64,000 bases of DNA from Acidobacteria bacterium SCN 69-37 (GTDB taxonomy: Bacteria; Acidobacteriota; Vicinamibacteria; Vicinamibacterales; SCN-69-37): contig MEDJ01000005.1 in assembly GCA_001724025.1 (NCBI GenBank), positions 50,694 to 114,693 of the forward strand, written 5' to 3'. Positions 16,509 to 24,883 of the stretch are shown here, one piece after another (position 1 is the stretch's first letter; every line of letters begins with the position of its first letter). A model generated the notes under the pieces. It searched no databases. It was given only the letters and a program-made list of their open reading frames with translations, and was not told the DNA's origin. A program made the position numbers and the translations under genes.

Positions 16509-18038
16509 TCATTGCGTCTTCTGCAGTCTTTCCAGATCAATCAACGCCCTGTTGTAGGCGATGACCGCGTTCAGCTCGGCGGTGCGGGCTGACGAGAGCT
16601 GGCCCTGGCGCACCTGCAGTTCCAGCGTCGTCGACAGGCCGGCGGCGAACCGCCGCTGCTCGGCCTCGAGCTGCTGCTCGCTCGCCGACAGCGCCGCGCG
16701 CGTGACGACCACCCGCTGATAACTGTTCTGGACCTGCCGCACCACGTCGCGGATCTGCTGAACGATGGCGATCTCGATCTCGCGGATGTTGAGCTGCGAC
16801 TGGCGGCGCGTCACTTCCTGTTGCGCCAGGTTCGCATCGGCCGCGCTCCGACCGATCGGATACGACACGTTGAGGCCGACGCTCCACTGCGGGTACACGG
16901 CCCCGAAGGTATCGCCGAGCACTGACCGGAAGCTTCGCTCGTCGCGCCCCACTTCAACGGGCGGAAACCCCGCGTAGTCGAACCGCATCCCCCCCGTCCC
17001 GCTCGTGGCATAGCTGGCCTGCAGGTTGACCAGGGGTCGCGTGGCATCACGCGCCACGCGCAGGGTGAGATCGCTGATCTCCAGCTCCTGCCGCGCCGCG
17101 ATCAGATCCAGCCGGTTCTCGAGCGCCGTGCGGATCTCCGCGTCGACATCGATCTCGCGCGGCTGCGATTGCACCGCGTCCGTGGCATTGATGCGCACCT
17201 GCCAGTAGTCGGGCCGCGCCGGTTCGAAGATCAGCGTGCGCAGCGCGTCCTCCGTGGTCGCAATGGCCGCCTCGGCCAGCAGGACCTGCTCCTGGTTGCT
17301 CGCCACCTCGGCTTCCGCGCTGATCAACTCGATCGGCGCCGCGGCGCCCACCTCCACGCGCTTCCGGGCGTCGGCCAGCGACGCCTGGCGAATCTCGAGG
17401 TTCTGCTGCGCCACGCGCAGCCCCTCGCGCGCGCTGATCAGGTTCAGATACGCGATGCGCACGGCTGCCTCGAGCCGTACCACCTGCTGTTCGTACTGCA
17501 GGTCGGCAACGTGCCGGCGGCGATGACTGGTCGTGAGCGCGGTGCGTGCCTGATCGGTGACCAGACCACGCCAGAGCGGCTGCGTGACGTTCACCGAAAA
17601 CGCCGATCGCAGAAACGGGTTGAACAATGGATTGCCCCCGGTCTGCGAGGTGCGCGCGTTGTTCCAGGCGACGTTGTACGTCGTGCCGAGCAGCGGCAGC
17701 ACCTGATTCACGGAGCTGTTGACCGTGAGCCCGCGGCTCGTGATGTCGGCCGCGCCCTGCGTGAAGTCGGTCGGGACCGACACCTGCGACGTTCGCGAGA
17801 GCGTCGTGCTCACCTGGGGCAGGAACGCCGCGCGCGCCGAGGCCACGGCGTGGTCCGCGCTGTCGAGATTGAGCCGGCTCGCCTGCAGGCCGAGATTGGC
17901 CTCGAGCGCCATCGTCACGGCCGCGTCCATCGTGAGGTCGAGCGTCGGCCTTGTGTCGGGCGGCGGTTGAGCGAACGCGATCCGGGAGACGGCCAGGACC
18001 AGCAGGCCGGCCAGCAGCGGGATGGGACGATGGCGCAT
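16509..18038 (-). CDS. TolC-family outer-membrane efflux protein
   Basis: The start chosen (ATG ending at 18038) gives MRHRPIPLLAGLLVLAVSRI, a proper signal peptide, and sits 5 nt beyond the permease stop. The 509-residue product has the duplicated OEP/TolC pattern: long heptad helices (SLADARKRVEVGAAAPIELI, QQLEAEQRRFAAGLSTTLEL) separated by beta-barrel segments (QVSTTLSRTSQ, GMRFDYAGF, YPQWSVGLNVSYPIGRSAAD). It forms the trimeric outer-membrane exit duct. It is the last gene of the operon with three membrane-fusion adaptors and a MacB-like permease. Family membership is sure; the exported molecule is unknown. Confidence 0.85.
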   Translation of the reverse strand: MRHRPIPLLAGLLVLAVSRIAFAQPPPDTRPTLDLTMDAAVTMALEANLGLQASRLNLDSADHAVASARAAFLPQVSTTLSRTSQVSVPTDFTQGAADITSRGLTVNSSVNQVLPLLGTTYNVAWNNARTSQTGGNPLFNPFLRSAFSVNVTQPLWRGLVTDQARTALTTSHRRRHVADLQYEQQVVRLEAAVRIAYLNLISAREGLRVAQQNLEIRQASLADARKRVEVGAAAPIELISAEAEVASNQEQVLLAEAAIATTEDALRTLIFEPARPDYWQVRINATDAVQSQPREIDVDAEIRTALENRLDLIAARQELEISDLTLRVARDATRPLVNLQASYATSGTGGMRFDYAGFPPVEVGRDERSFRSVLGDTFGAVYPQWSVGLNVSYPIGRSAADANLAQQEVTRRQSQLNIREIEIAIVQQIRDVVRQVQNSYQRVVVTRAALSASEQQLEAEQRRFAAGLSTTLELQVRQGQLSSARTAELNAVIAYNRALIDLERLQKTQ

Positions 18039-18043
18039 GGGGG

Positions 18044-19354
18044 TCACTCGTAGTGAAGCGCCGACACCGGGTCGAGCCGGGCCGCGCGCGCAGCGGGATA
18101 CAGGCCGAACACGATTCCGACTGACACGGACACGACACATGCTACTACAACCGATGTAACCGTCACGACCGTCGACCAGCCCGCCAGGTACGCGACCAGT
18201 TGCGACAGCACGATGCCGACCACCGTTCCGGCCAGGCCGCCCGTGATCGTGATGATCGTCGTCTCGACCAGGAACTGCCGGATGACGTCGCGCCGCGTGG
18301 CGCCGACGGCCCGACGCACGCCGATTTCCCGCGTGCGCTCCATGACGCTGGCCAGCATGATGTTCATGATCCCGATGCCGCCGACCAGCAGCGAGATCGA
18401 GGCAATGGCCACCATCACGAACTGGAACAGCCGGCGCGTCTGCTGCTGTTGCGCCAGCAGTTCGGCGGGCACGATCACCGTGAAGTCGCCGGCGCTCCTG
18501 TGGGTCGCATCGAGCAGCCCCCGCACCACGGTGCCGGCCCCGGCCACGCGGTCGTCCGAGGCCAGGCGCAGGTAGATCGCATCGATCTCGTCCCGCAGAT
18601 AGGCCTGCGCATCCTCGAGCCGCCTGATCGCCGACGAGATCGGCACGTACGCCACGTTGTTGCTGTCCTGCGCGGGCAGGCCGCCCACGTCGCCCTGCAC
18701 GGCCAGGCGCGGCGCCGCCACCCCGACGACGCGGAACCACTCGTCGTTGAACTTCACGAACTGTCCGACGGGATCATCGGCGCCGAAGAACGCCGTAGCC
18801 GCCGACTGCCCCAGCACGGTCACCGCCGCACCGGCCGCTTCCTCGTCGGCCGTGAAGAACCGGCCGCGCGCCATCGTCAGGCCGCCAATTTCCTGGAAGA
18901 CAGCCGAGACGCCGAACACCGCCGGAATGTCGCCCTGCGCACGCGGCAGGGTCTTCGACGGGATGAGGCGCTTGCGCGGCGAGGCCGCGGCCAGCCCGTC
19001 GACCGTGGCCTCGATCGTCCGCAGGTCCGCGAAACTCAGGCCGGCCGACAACTGCCGCACGCGCTGCAGCGCCTGGTTGTCGCCCGACTCCCGCGCCTCG
19101 ACGATGACGTTGCGCACGCCGAGTTGCTCGATGAATGCAATCACCTGCTGCTGCGCCCCGGCGCCAATCGACAGCATGGCGATGACCGCCGCCACGCCGA
19201 AGATCATCCCGAGCATCGTCAGGATCGACCGGAGTTTGTGCGCCCGCAGGTTGTCGACGCCCTGCGCGAGTTCCGGCCCGATGTCGAGCGTGGGCCGGCG
19301 CACGGCGGGCCGGGCGGCGGGGGTGACGGGCGCTGCCTGCACGTCGCCGCTCAT
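18044..19354 (-). CDS. MacB-like ABC transporter permease (no ATPase domain)
   Basis: This 436-residue permease has one N-terminal membrane segment (ILTMLGMIFGVAAVIAML, about 44-62), a large periplasmic MacB_PCD domain (about 65-300) and three C-terminal membrane segments of the FtsX/MacB type (FQFVMVAIASISLLVGGIGI, TGGLAGTVVGIVLSQLVAYL, VVACVVSVSVGIVFGLYP). NIMLASVMERTREIGVRRAVGA is the cytoplasmic coupling motif of type VII ABC systems. Unlike MacB it has no nucleotide-binding domain, and no ATPase gene is in the operon, so the ATPase must be encoded elsewhere. Its start overlaps the upstream adaptor stop by 4 nt (ATGA). Confidence 0.85.
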   Translation of the reverse strand: MSGDVQAAPVTPAARPAVRRPTLDIGPELAQGVDNLRAHKLRSILTMLGMIFGVAAVIAMLSIGAGAQQQVIAFIEQLGVRNVIVEARESGDNQALQRVRQLSAGLSFADLRTIEATVDGLAAASPRKRLIPSKTLPRAQGDIPAVFGVSAVFQEIGGLTMARGRFFTADEEAAGAAVTVLGQSAATAFFGADDPVGQFVKFNDEWFRVVGVAAPRLAVQGDVGGLPAQDSNNVAYVPISSAIRRLEDAQAYLRDEIDAIYLRLASDDRVAGAGTVVRGLLDATHRSAGDFTVIVPAELLAQQQQTRRLFQFVMVAIASISLLVGGIGIMNIMLASVMERTREIGVRRAVGATRRDVIRQFLVETTIITITGGLAGTVVGIVLSQLVAYLAGWSTVVTVTSVVVACVVSVSVGIVFGLYPAARAARLDPVSALHYE

Positions 19355-20682
19355 CGCGTCACCGCCGGTCCGTTGGCTGCCGGGGCCTCGGGTGCCAACG
19401 ACACCACGCGCGCGTCGGGCTCCACGAGCGCCACCTCGGTCCCGGCCGCCAGCCCGTCAATCGCCGCGCGCGCCTCGCCGCGGTGCAGCACCTTGATGTC
19501 GCGCGGCTCGAATCCGGCGCCGGTGCGCACGTACACGCGCGTCCGGCCGTCGCGTTCGAACACGGCCTGCCGCGGCACGACCAGCGCGTCCTCGATCCGC
19601 GGGCCGTCGATCCGCATCGCCACCGACGTGCCGGGCAGCAATCGGGCATCGGCGCCCGTCATGCCGATCGTCACCTCGAAGCGGCGCAACGGCCCGAGGT
19701 TGCGCTGGGCCTGGCCGAGTCCGCTGATCGCGCGCACGGTGGCGGGCCACTCCGCCCCGGCCACGCTGTCCGACGTGACGACCACGGCCTGCCCCTGTTC
19801 CACGTTCACGCGATCCTGTTCGTTGACCGTTCCGCGGATTTCCATCTCGCTCACATCGAAGATGTCGAGCACGGGCCGCCCGGGATTCACGAGGTCCCCC
19901 ACGCGATACGGCGGCAGCGTCATGCCCGAGAAGAACACGGTGGCCGAGTCGCGGTTGTCGCGGATGGCGACCACACCGTCCATCGGCGCGACGATCCGCA
20001 GCGTTTCCATGTTCTGGCGCGCGCGATCGGCGGCCAGTTGCGCCTTGGCGCGTGTTTCCTCGAGCACCGAGATCCCGGCGGCACTGACCGTAGTGCGCGC
20101 CTGCACGTCCTGCTCGGTCTGCGCCAGCGATCGCCGCGCCTCCTGGAGCGAGACCTGCCGGATCTGGTACTCGTTGGCCGGAATCAGATCCTTGTCGACC
20201 GCCGCGTCCAGCTCGGCCCGGCGCACATTGAAGCGGGCCGTGAGCAACGCGACCTGATCCGACGCCTCCTGCGCCCCGATGTCCGCGCGCCGCTTGACGA
20301 TCGTCTGCTCGGCTTCCTCCAGCTCCGACTGCGCCTGCTCGAGCGCGTAGCGCTGATCGGCCGGATCGAACGACAGGATGACGTCCCCGGCCTTCACCAC
20401 CGCCCCGTTGTCGGCCATCGTCAGGATGCGGAGCGCACTGCCCACGGGCGGCGCGAGCACGAGCTGCTGCCGCGAGGCACGCAGTTCGCCGGTCATGTAC
20501 ACGGTCAGCGTGAGCGCGTCGCGCGTGACGCGCGCGGTGGGCACCGCCGGTGCCGACTCGCCCATCGCCGAGACGGTCGTGCGCGTGGCGCGCCAGGCGG
20601 CCAGTCCCAGGCCGGCCATCGCGACGAGCGCCGCCACGATCACCATCGGGCGACGCCACGCGGGGTGAGGACGTCCCATCAT
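19351..20682 (-). CDS. HlyD/MacA-family periplasmic adaptor (third of three)
   Basis: The 443-residue protein has an N-terminal membrane anchor (VIVAALVAMAGLGLAAW), a lipoyl-like half (MTGELRASRQQLV...), a long alpha-helical hairpin (about 105-235, ALEQAQSELEEAEQTIVKRR and IRQVSLQEARRSLAQTEQDV), then beta-barrel and membrane-proximal domains (VVTSDSVAGAEWPATVRAI, GTSVAMRIDG). It is a membrane-fusion protein bridging the permease and TolC. The start overlaps the previous gene by 4 nt and its stop overlaps the permease start by 4 nt, so expression is coupled. Three different adaptors in one operon is unusual. Confidence 0.85.
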   Translation of the reverse strand: MMGRPHPAWRRPMVIVAALVAMAGLGLAAWRATRTTVSAMGESAPAVPTARVTRDALTLTVYMTGELRASRQQLVLAPPVGSALRILTMADNGAVVKAGDVILSFDPADQRYALEQAQSELEEAEQTIVKRRADIGAQEASDQVALLTARFNVRRAELDAAVDKDLIPANEYQIRQVSLQEARRSLAQTEQDVQARTTVSAAGISVLEETRAKAQLAADRARQNMETLRIVAPMDGVVAIRDNRDSATVFFSGMTLPPYRVGDLVNPGRPVLDIFDVSEMEIRGTVNEQDRVNVEQGQAVVVTSDSVAGAEWPATVRAISGLGQAQRNLGPLRRFEVTIGMTGADARLLPGTSVAMRIDGPRIEDALVVPRQAVFERDGRTRVYVRTGAGFEPRDIKVLHRGEARAAIDGLAAGTEVALVEPDARVVSLAPEAPAANGPAVTR

Positions 20683-21956
20683 GGCTCTGACTCCCCGGCC
20701 GGCGTGCCCGGCCTGCTGCGGGCGATCCGATCGCCCGGATTGATCGGACCCGCAATGGCCGCCTGATCGCGGCCGCGTCTGATGACCTCGACGGGTACCG
20801 GCTCGAACGATCGCCGCATCTGCCGATAGACGACGGTACGACCATCGTCGTAGGCAATGGCCGTGGCCGGCACCAGCAACACGTCGGCCAGTTCGCCCAC
20901 GGTGATGCGCGCCGCGGCGCTCATGCCGGGCCGCAGGCGATCGTCCGAATCCTCGATCATCAGCGTGAGATCGAACTGTTTCGGCGGCGGCCAGCCGCTC
21001 GTGAAGTCCGTGCGCGCGAGCAGGGAAATCTGGCTGACCGTGGCGTGGTACTCGCGATCCGCAATGGCGTCGAGCCGGATGCTGGCCGACTGCTGCTCCT
21101 GCAGCCGCCCGCGGTCCGCTTCGTCGATCCGGGCCGTGAGATAGACGGACGAGAGATCGGGCAGTTCGAGGATCATCGCGCCGGGGAACGCCCGGTCGCC
21201 CTGCCGGAACTCCTGCGGATTGCCGCCCATCGGCGTCGCCGATCGGTAATTCGGGAGGATGCTGACCGTGCCCGCCGTCGGCGCCGACACCTGGAGGGCG
21301 CTCGCCTGCCGCGTGGCGCGATCGAGTTCGGCCTGCACCTTGTCGATGGCGCGCTGCCGCGTGTCGTGATCCGACTGCACGTTAGCCTCGGCCGACGCGA
21401 GCGCGGCCTTCGCCTCGGCCAGGCGCTGCCGGGCGTCGGCCAGCGCCAGGCGATTGCGTTCCGCCTCGATTTCGGACACCAGCCCGATCTCGCCGAGCGC
21501 GAGCTCGGCCCGCGTGACGTCGAACTCGGCCCTGGCCACGGCGGCCTTGCGCTCCTCGATCGTGATGCGCGACTGTGCGGTGGTCTGCTCGAGCTCGGCC
21601 CGCGAACTGCGCAGTTCCCCCTGCTTTTCCTGAATCGTCCGTCGCAGGTTGACCGCGTCGAACTCCGCCACCACGTCACCGGCCTGCACCACGTCGCCAT
21701 TGCGCGCGATCTTCAGAATCTGCAGCTCGCCGGCATCGAACGGCGCGGTGACGTACGTCGATCGCACGGGCTGCACCTGGCCGCGCACTTCCACGATGTC
21801 GGCATACGTCCCGCGCACCACCGCCACGGTGGCGGCGTCATCGGCCGCCGCGCCCGTGAGCCAGGCTCGTCCACTCAGCACGACGACGAGGAGCGCGACG
21901 ACCGCGAGACCAGCCATCAGCCGCCGACGCGTGAACAGGGCGGGCGTCGCGATCAT
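20679..21956 (-). CDS. HlyD-family periplasmic adaptor (second of three)
   Basis: This 425-residue protein has one N-terminal membrane helix (LMAGLAVVALLVVVLSGRAW), a biotinyl-lipoyl half (IARNGDVVQAGDVVAEFDAV), a coiled-coil hairpin at about 95-195 with heptads (QEKQGELRSSRAELEQTT, RQRLAEAKAALASAEANV), the second lipoyl half (QVSAPTAGTVSILPNYRSAT) and a beta-barrel (SASIRLDAIADREYHATV). It is a membrane-fusion protein linking inner-membrane transporter and TolC. It is coupled to both neighbours by 4-nt ATGA overlaps. It is clearly related to, but not a close duplicate of, the other two adaptors. Confidence 0.85.
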   Translation of the reverse strand: MIATPALFTRRRLMAGLAVVALLVVVLSGRAWLTGAAADDAATVAVVRGTYADIVEVRGQVQPVRSTYVTAPFDAGELQILKIARNGDVVQAGDVVAEFDAVNLRRTIQEKQGELRSSRAELEQTTAQSRITIEERKAAVARAEFDVTRAELALGEIGLVSEIEAERNRLALADARQRLAEAKAALASAEANVQSDHDTRQRAIDKVQAELDRATRQASALQVSAPTAGTVSILPNYRSATPMGGNPQEFRQGDRAFPGAMILELPDLSSVYLTARIDEADRGRLQEQQSASIRLDAIADREYHATVSQISLLARTDFTSGWPPPKQFDLTLMIEDSDDRLRPGMSAAARITVGELADVLLVPATAIAYDDGRTVVYRQMRRSFEPVPVEVIRRGRDQAAIAGPINPGDRIARSRPGTPAGESEP

Positions 21957-23062
21957 CGCGGGACCTCCGCACGCGCCGATCTCGCGACACCGGCATCGGC
22001 AATCGGGACGTCGATCCAGGCCGTCAGATCCGGCAGCAGCTGCGGGTGCGCCCCGTCAATCGACACGATGGCCGCCAGCGTCCGCACCGTGGGGCTCAAC
22101 TGGCTGACCGTCGCCAGCGGCGCCACCGTATCGATGGTGCCGTCGAAGACGAGCTCCGGGAAGCCATCGAGCCCGATCTTCACGCGCTGGCCGGCCGCCA
22201 CGCGCCCGGCATCGGCCTGATTCACCTTCGCCCGCACGCGCATGTGCGACGTGTCGACGATGTCGATGACCGCCGTACCCGGCCAGACCTCGTCGCCCTC
22301 GGCCACCTCGACGAGCTGTCCGTTGCGATAGAGACGCTTCATCACGACGAGGCCGCTGAACGGCGCGCGCGTGATCATCAACTCGGCATTGCGCTCGGCG
22401 TAGCCCAGCGCGCGCTCGGCCCTGGCGCGTCGGATGTCGAGGATGCGCAGGTCAGCCTCGGCCGCCGTGCGCTTCAGCGTGTAGGTGGTGGCGAGCTGCG
22501 CGTGCCGCGCACGGGCCTGCTCGAGCGCCAGCGTGTTCTTCTCGGCATCGATGGGCGCAATCAGCTCGTTCTTCCGCACCTCGAGCTCGGCGCGCGCCAC
22601 GTCGTGTTCGGCGGCCGTGAGCTCCGTGAGATCCGTGGCCTCGAGCGCGGCCTGCTCGGCCACCTTCTTCCCGATCTCGCTGCGGATGTTCACCAGCTCG
22701 GCGCGCCTGTCGAAGGCATTGCGCTCCTGCTGCTGGCGATCGAACTCCACCAGCACATCCCCGCGCTCCACGCGCGTGCCCGACTTCACCAGCCCGACGA
22801 TGAGCAGCGGCGTGGCCGGTCCCTCCAGCCTCGGCACCGATACAGCGGTGGTCTGCACGGCTTCCACCGTGCCCGTCAACCGTACGACCGGACCGGACAC
22901 CACGGGTGTCGTGTCCCCAGCCGGGGAAGGGGTATCGGCGACCCGCTCCCCGGTACAGCCGCCGATCAGGCAGGCCAGCAGAATCGGCACGGCCGGACGA
23001 ACGAACGCGGTGACGTCGATCCGACGATGCGCCCAGGCCGGCGCCCGCGACTTTCGCGGCAT
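21953..23062 (-). CDS. HlyD-family periplasmic adaptor lipoprotein (first of three)
   Basis: The start at the ATG ending at 23062 is chosen for its AAGGAG site 7 nt upstream and because MPRKSRAPAW leads into the hydrophobic run VPILLACLIGGC, a lipobox with Cys at about residue 34. The 369-residue product has lipoyl (GLVKSGTRVERGDVLVEFDR), coiled-coil (about 95-200), second lipoyl (ITRAPFSGLVVMKRLYRNGQ) and beta-barrel domains (RVKIGLDGFPELVFDGTI). It is an outer-leaflet-anchored membrane-fusion protein. It is the first gene of the five-gene efflux operon and shares a 4-nt overlap with the next gene. Confidence 0.85.
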   Translation of the reverse strand: MPRKSRAPAWAHRRIDVTAFVRPAVPILLACLIGGCTGERVADTPSPAGDTTPVVSGPVVRLTGTVEAVQTTAVSVPRLEGPATPLLIVGLVKSGTRVERGDVLVEFDRQQQERNAFDRRAELVNIRSEIGKKVAEQAALEATDLTELTAAEHDVARAELEVRKNELIAPIDAEKNTLALEQARARHAQLATTYTLKRTAAEADLRILDIRRARAERALGYAERNAELMITRAPFSGLVVMKRLYRNGQLVEVAEGDEVWPGTAVIDIVDTSHMRVRAKVNQADAGRVAAGQRVKIGLDGFPELVFDGTIDTVAPLATVSQLSPTVRTLAAIVSIDGAHPQLLPDLTAWIDVPIADAGVARSARAEVPR

Positions 23063-23164
23063 GTGGTGGCTCCTTGACGATGTGAATCGCTGGTTAGACG
23101 AGCCCCGGGATGAACTGTTTGGAGGGATTGGACACTGCGCCTGCGCGTTCTGTTCCCGTAAACG

Positions 23165-23196
23165 ACACAGGGCCGACTCGAAGGCCGGCCCTGTGT
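23165..23196 (-). terminator. Hairpin terminator after the SurA-like gene
   Basis: ACACAGGGCCG and CGGCCCTGTGT form a perfect 11-bp stem 31 nt beyond the minus-strand stop at 23227, with GTTTA just after the stem on that strand. It separates the chaperone gene from the efflux operon. Confidence 0.6.
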
Positions 23197-23226
23197 GAGG
23201 CACGAGGTGGCTGACGCGTGGTGCGT

Positions 23227-24375
23227 CTACTGTCCGGCAGCCGGCGCCGGGGCGGGGGCCGGCGCGGCCGCGGGTGCGGGCGCCGAAGCCGGCTCGATGA
23301 CCTGGCCGGGCACCTTGCCCTGCGTCTCGACGATCTGCGCCACGAAGTGATTCCGGACCGACGCGCTCTCGCGCATGTGCCGGATATAGGCCTGTTGCAG
23401 CAACTGCTGGCGACGCGCGTGCAGCAGATCGCGGATGCCGTCACGCACCGTGGCGTTGTCGAGGTCGCGCTGCCCTGCCGGCTCGTGCGACACCACCATC
23501 AGCACGACGTAGTTCGGCCCGATACTGAGCGTGCTGGCCGTGCCCGGCTTCATGGTGCGCACGGCGCGCGCCAGCGCCGGCGGCAGGTTGGCCAATGCCG
23601 ACTCGGGGACCAGACCGAGATCGCCGCCCGCGGCCACCGACTGCGGATCCTCGGAGTACTCGGCGGCCAGTTGCGCGAAGTCGGCCCCACCCTGGAGCCG
23701 CTGCGTGATCATCTCGGCCTTGCGCCGCGCCTCGTCGGGCGTGGCCGCGTCGTCGCCCCGCCCGTTCTGGAGCGACGGATCGCGCTGCGGCGTGATGAGG
23801 ATCTGCGCGAGCCGGTAGTGCGGCTCGGTCAGGTTGAACTGCGCGCGGTTCGCGTTGTAGAACGCCGCGACGTCATCGTCGCCCACGGCAATCTTGGAAA
23901 CGACCTCGCGGTCGACCAGCTTCTGGGCGGAGATCTCGCGGCCCAGGCTCGCCCGCACGTCGTCGAGCGTCAGGCCTCGGCCGGCCAGCTGCGCCTGGAA
24001 GTCGGCATCCGACAGCGACCGCTTCTGCTCGTTGAGCGCGTTGTCGATCTCCACGTCGGTGGCCTGGACCCCGAGTTCCCGCGCCTTGTGCTGCAGGATC
24101 TCCTGTGTGATCAGGTCGTCGAGGATGTCCATCTTCAGCGTGAGCATCTCCTCGACGGACGGCGACGCCGTGGCGCCCGCCGTCAGGCCGCGATAGGTCT
24201 TGTCCACCTCGGCGCGGAGGATCTGCCGGCCGTCGATGTCGGCCCAGACGTCAGGCGACGACGGCGCGGTCGTTCGGCCGGTACCGCCGCCACAGGCAAC
24301 GGCGAGAAAGGTCATCGCCATCACGCCACCGGCGGTGGCGAGCTGGCACACGGAAAGCGGCTTCGGGTTCATCAT
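23227..24375 (-). CDS. SurA/PpiD-like peptidyl-prolyl isomerase lipoprotein
   Basis: From MMNPKPL the 382-residue product has a lipoprotein signal (MAMTFLAVAC). A SurA_N-like helical chaperone region follows (ADIDGRQILRAEVDKTYR, ILDDLITQEILQHKARELGV, DVEIDNALNEQ), then a parvulin domain at about 185-290 (RLAQILITPQRD, ADFAQLAAEYSEDPQSVAAGG, DLGLVPESAL), a C-terminal helix and a Pro/Ala tail (APAPAAAPAPAPAPAAGQ). Such proteins escort outer-membrane proteins through the periplasm. A minus-strand TAGGAT at 24448-24443 gives an untranslated leader of about 60 nt. Whether the isomerase is active cannot be read. Confidence 0.8.
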   Translation of the reverse strand: MMNPKPLSVCQLATAGGVMAMTFLAVACGGGTGRTTAPSSPDVWADIDGRQILRAEVDKTYRGLTAGATASPSVEEMLTLKMDILDDLITQEILQHKARELGVQATDVEIDNALNEQKRSLSDADFQAQLAGRGLTLDDVRASLGREISAQKLVDREVVSKIAVGDDDVAAFYNANRAQFNLTEPHYRLAQILITPQRDPSLQNGRGDDAATPDEARRKAEMITQRLQGGADFAQLAAEYSEDPQSVAAGGDLGLVPESALANLPPALARAVRTMKPGTASTLSIGPNYVVLMVVSHEPAGQRDLDNATVRDGIRDLLHARRQQLLQQAYIRHMRESASVRNHFVAQIVETQGKVPGQVIEPASAPAPAAAPAPAPAPAAGQ

Positions 24376-24442
24376 GCGGCTACGAGTCTGAAGGGAGATC
24401 CCCGGGCCCGCGGCCCGGCGGTTCCGGTGTCGGGAACGGGGC

Positions 24443-24448
24443 ATCCTA
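24443..24448 (-). promoter_or_regulatory. -10 element (TAGGAT) for the SurA-like gene
   Basis: TAGGAT on the minus strand lies about 67 nt before the ATG. The intervening leader contains a CCGGGCCGCGGGCCCGG palindrome. Confidence 0.4.
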
Positions 24449-24466
24449 ACACGCGGCCCCCTGATC

Positions 24467-24472
24467 TAGGAT
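24467..24472 (+). promoter_or_regulatory. -10 element (TAGGAT), leaderless
   Basis: TAGGAT ends 6 nt before the ATG at 24479 and no Shine-Dalgarno site is present, so the transcript probably starts at the initiation codon. Confidence 0.5.
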
Positions 24473-24478
24473 GACGCC

Positions 24479-24868
24479 ATGAAGATGACCGTCCTTGCCC
24501 TCGTCAGCCTGTTCGCCCTGTCGGCCGCCGGCCTGGCCGCCGCTTTTCAGTCCGCCACACAGGTGCGCCACATCGTGGTGTTCAAGTACAAGGCCGACGC
24601 CACACCGGCCCAGATCGATCGGGTGACGACCGCGTTCGCGGCCCTGAAGGACGCGATTCCGGGCATCGTCGCGTTCGAACACGGGGTGAACAACAGCCCG
24701 GAGAACCTCAACAAGGGCTTCACGCACGTCTATCAGGTCACGTTCACCGACGCAGCGGCCCGCGATGCGTATCTTCCGCACCCGGCCCATCGCGCGTTCG
24801 GTCAACTGCTCGGTTCGCTCGGGATCCTCGAGGAAGCCTTCGTCGTCGATTACGCCCCCGTGCCGTAG
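24479..24868 (+). CDS. Secreted stress-responsive A/B-barrel (Dabb) domain protein
   Basis: This 129-residue protein has a signal peptide (VLALVSLFALSAAGLAAA) followed by a Dabb dimeric alpha/beta-barrel: VRHIVVFKYKADATPAQID, a helix, GIVAFEHGVNNSPENLNKGF, HVYQVTFTDAAARDAYLPHP, HRAFGQLLG and FVVDYAPV. Family members range from stress proteins to cyclases and are usually cytoplasmic; export is less usual. The gene stands alone, divergent from the SurA-like chaperone. No substrate can be proposed. Confidence 0.75.
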   Translation: MKMTVLALVSLFALSAAGLAAAFQSATQVRHIVVFKYKADATPAQIDRVTTAFAALKDAIPGIVAFEHGVNNSPENLNKGFTHVYQVTFTDAAARDAYLPHPAHRAFGQLLGSLGILEEAFVVDYAPVP

Positions 24869-24883
24869 GCGCCAGGCGCCCGG

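Noticed and set aside
16509..18740. 743-residue TolC protein with a long N-terminal extension
   Set aside because: The extra 234 residues are the permease gene read in another frame; the signal peptide begins at the ATG ending at 18038.
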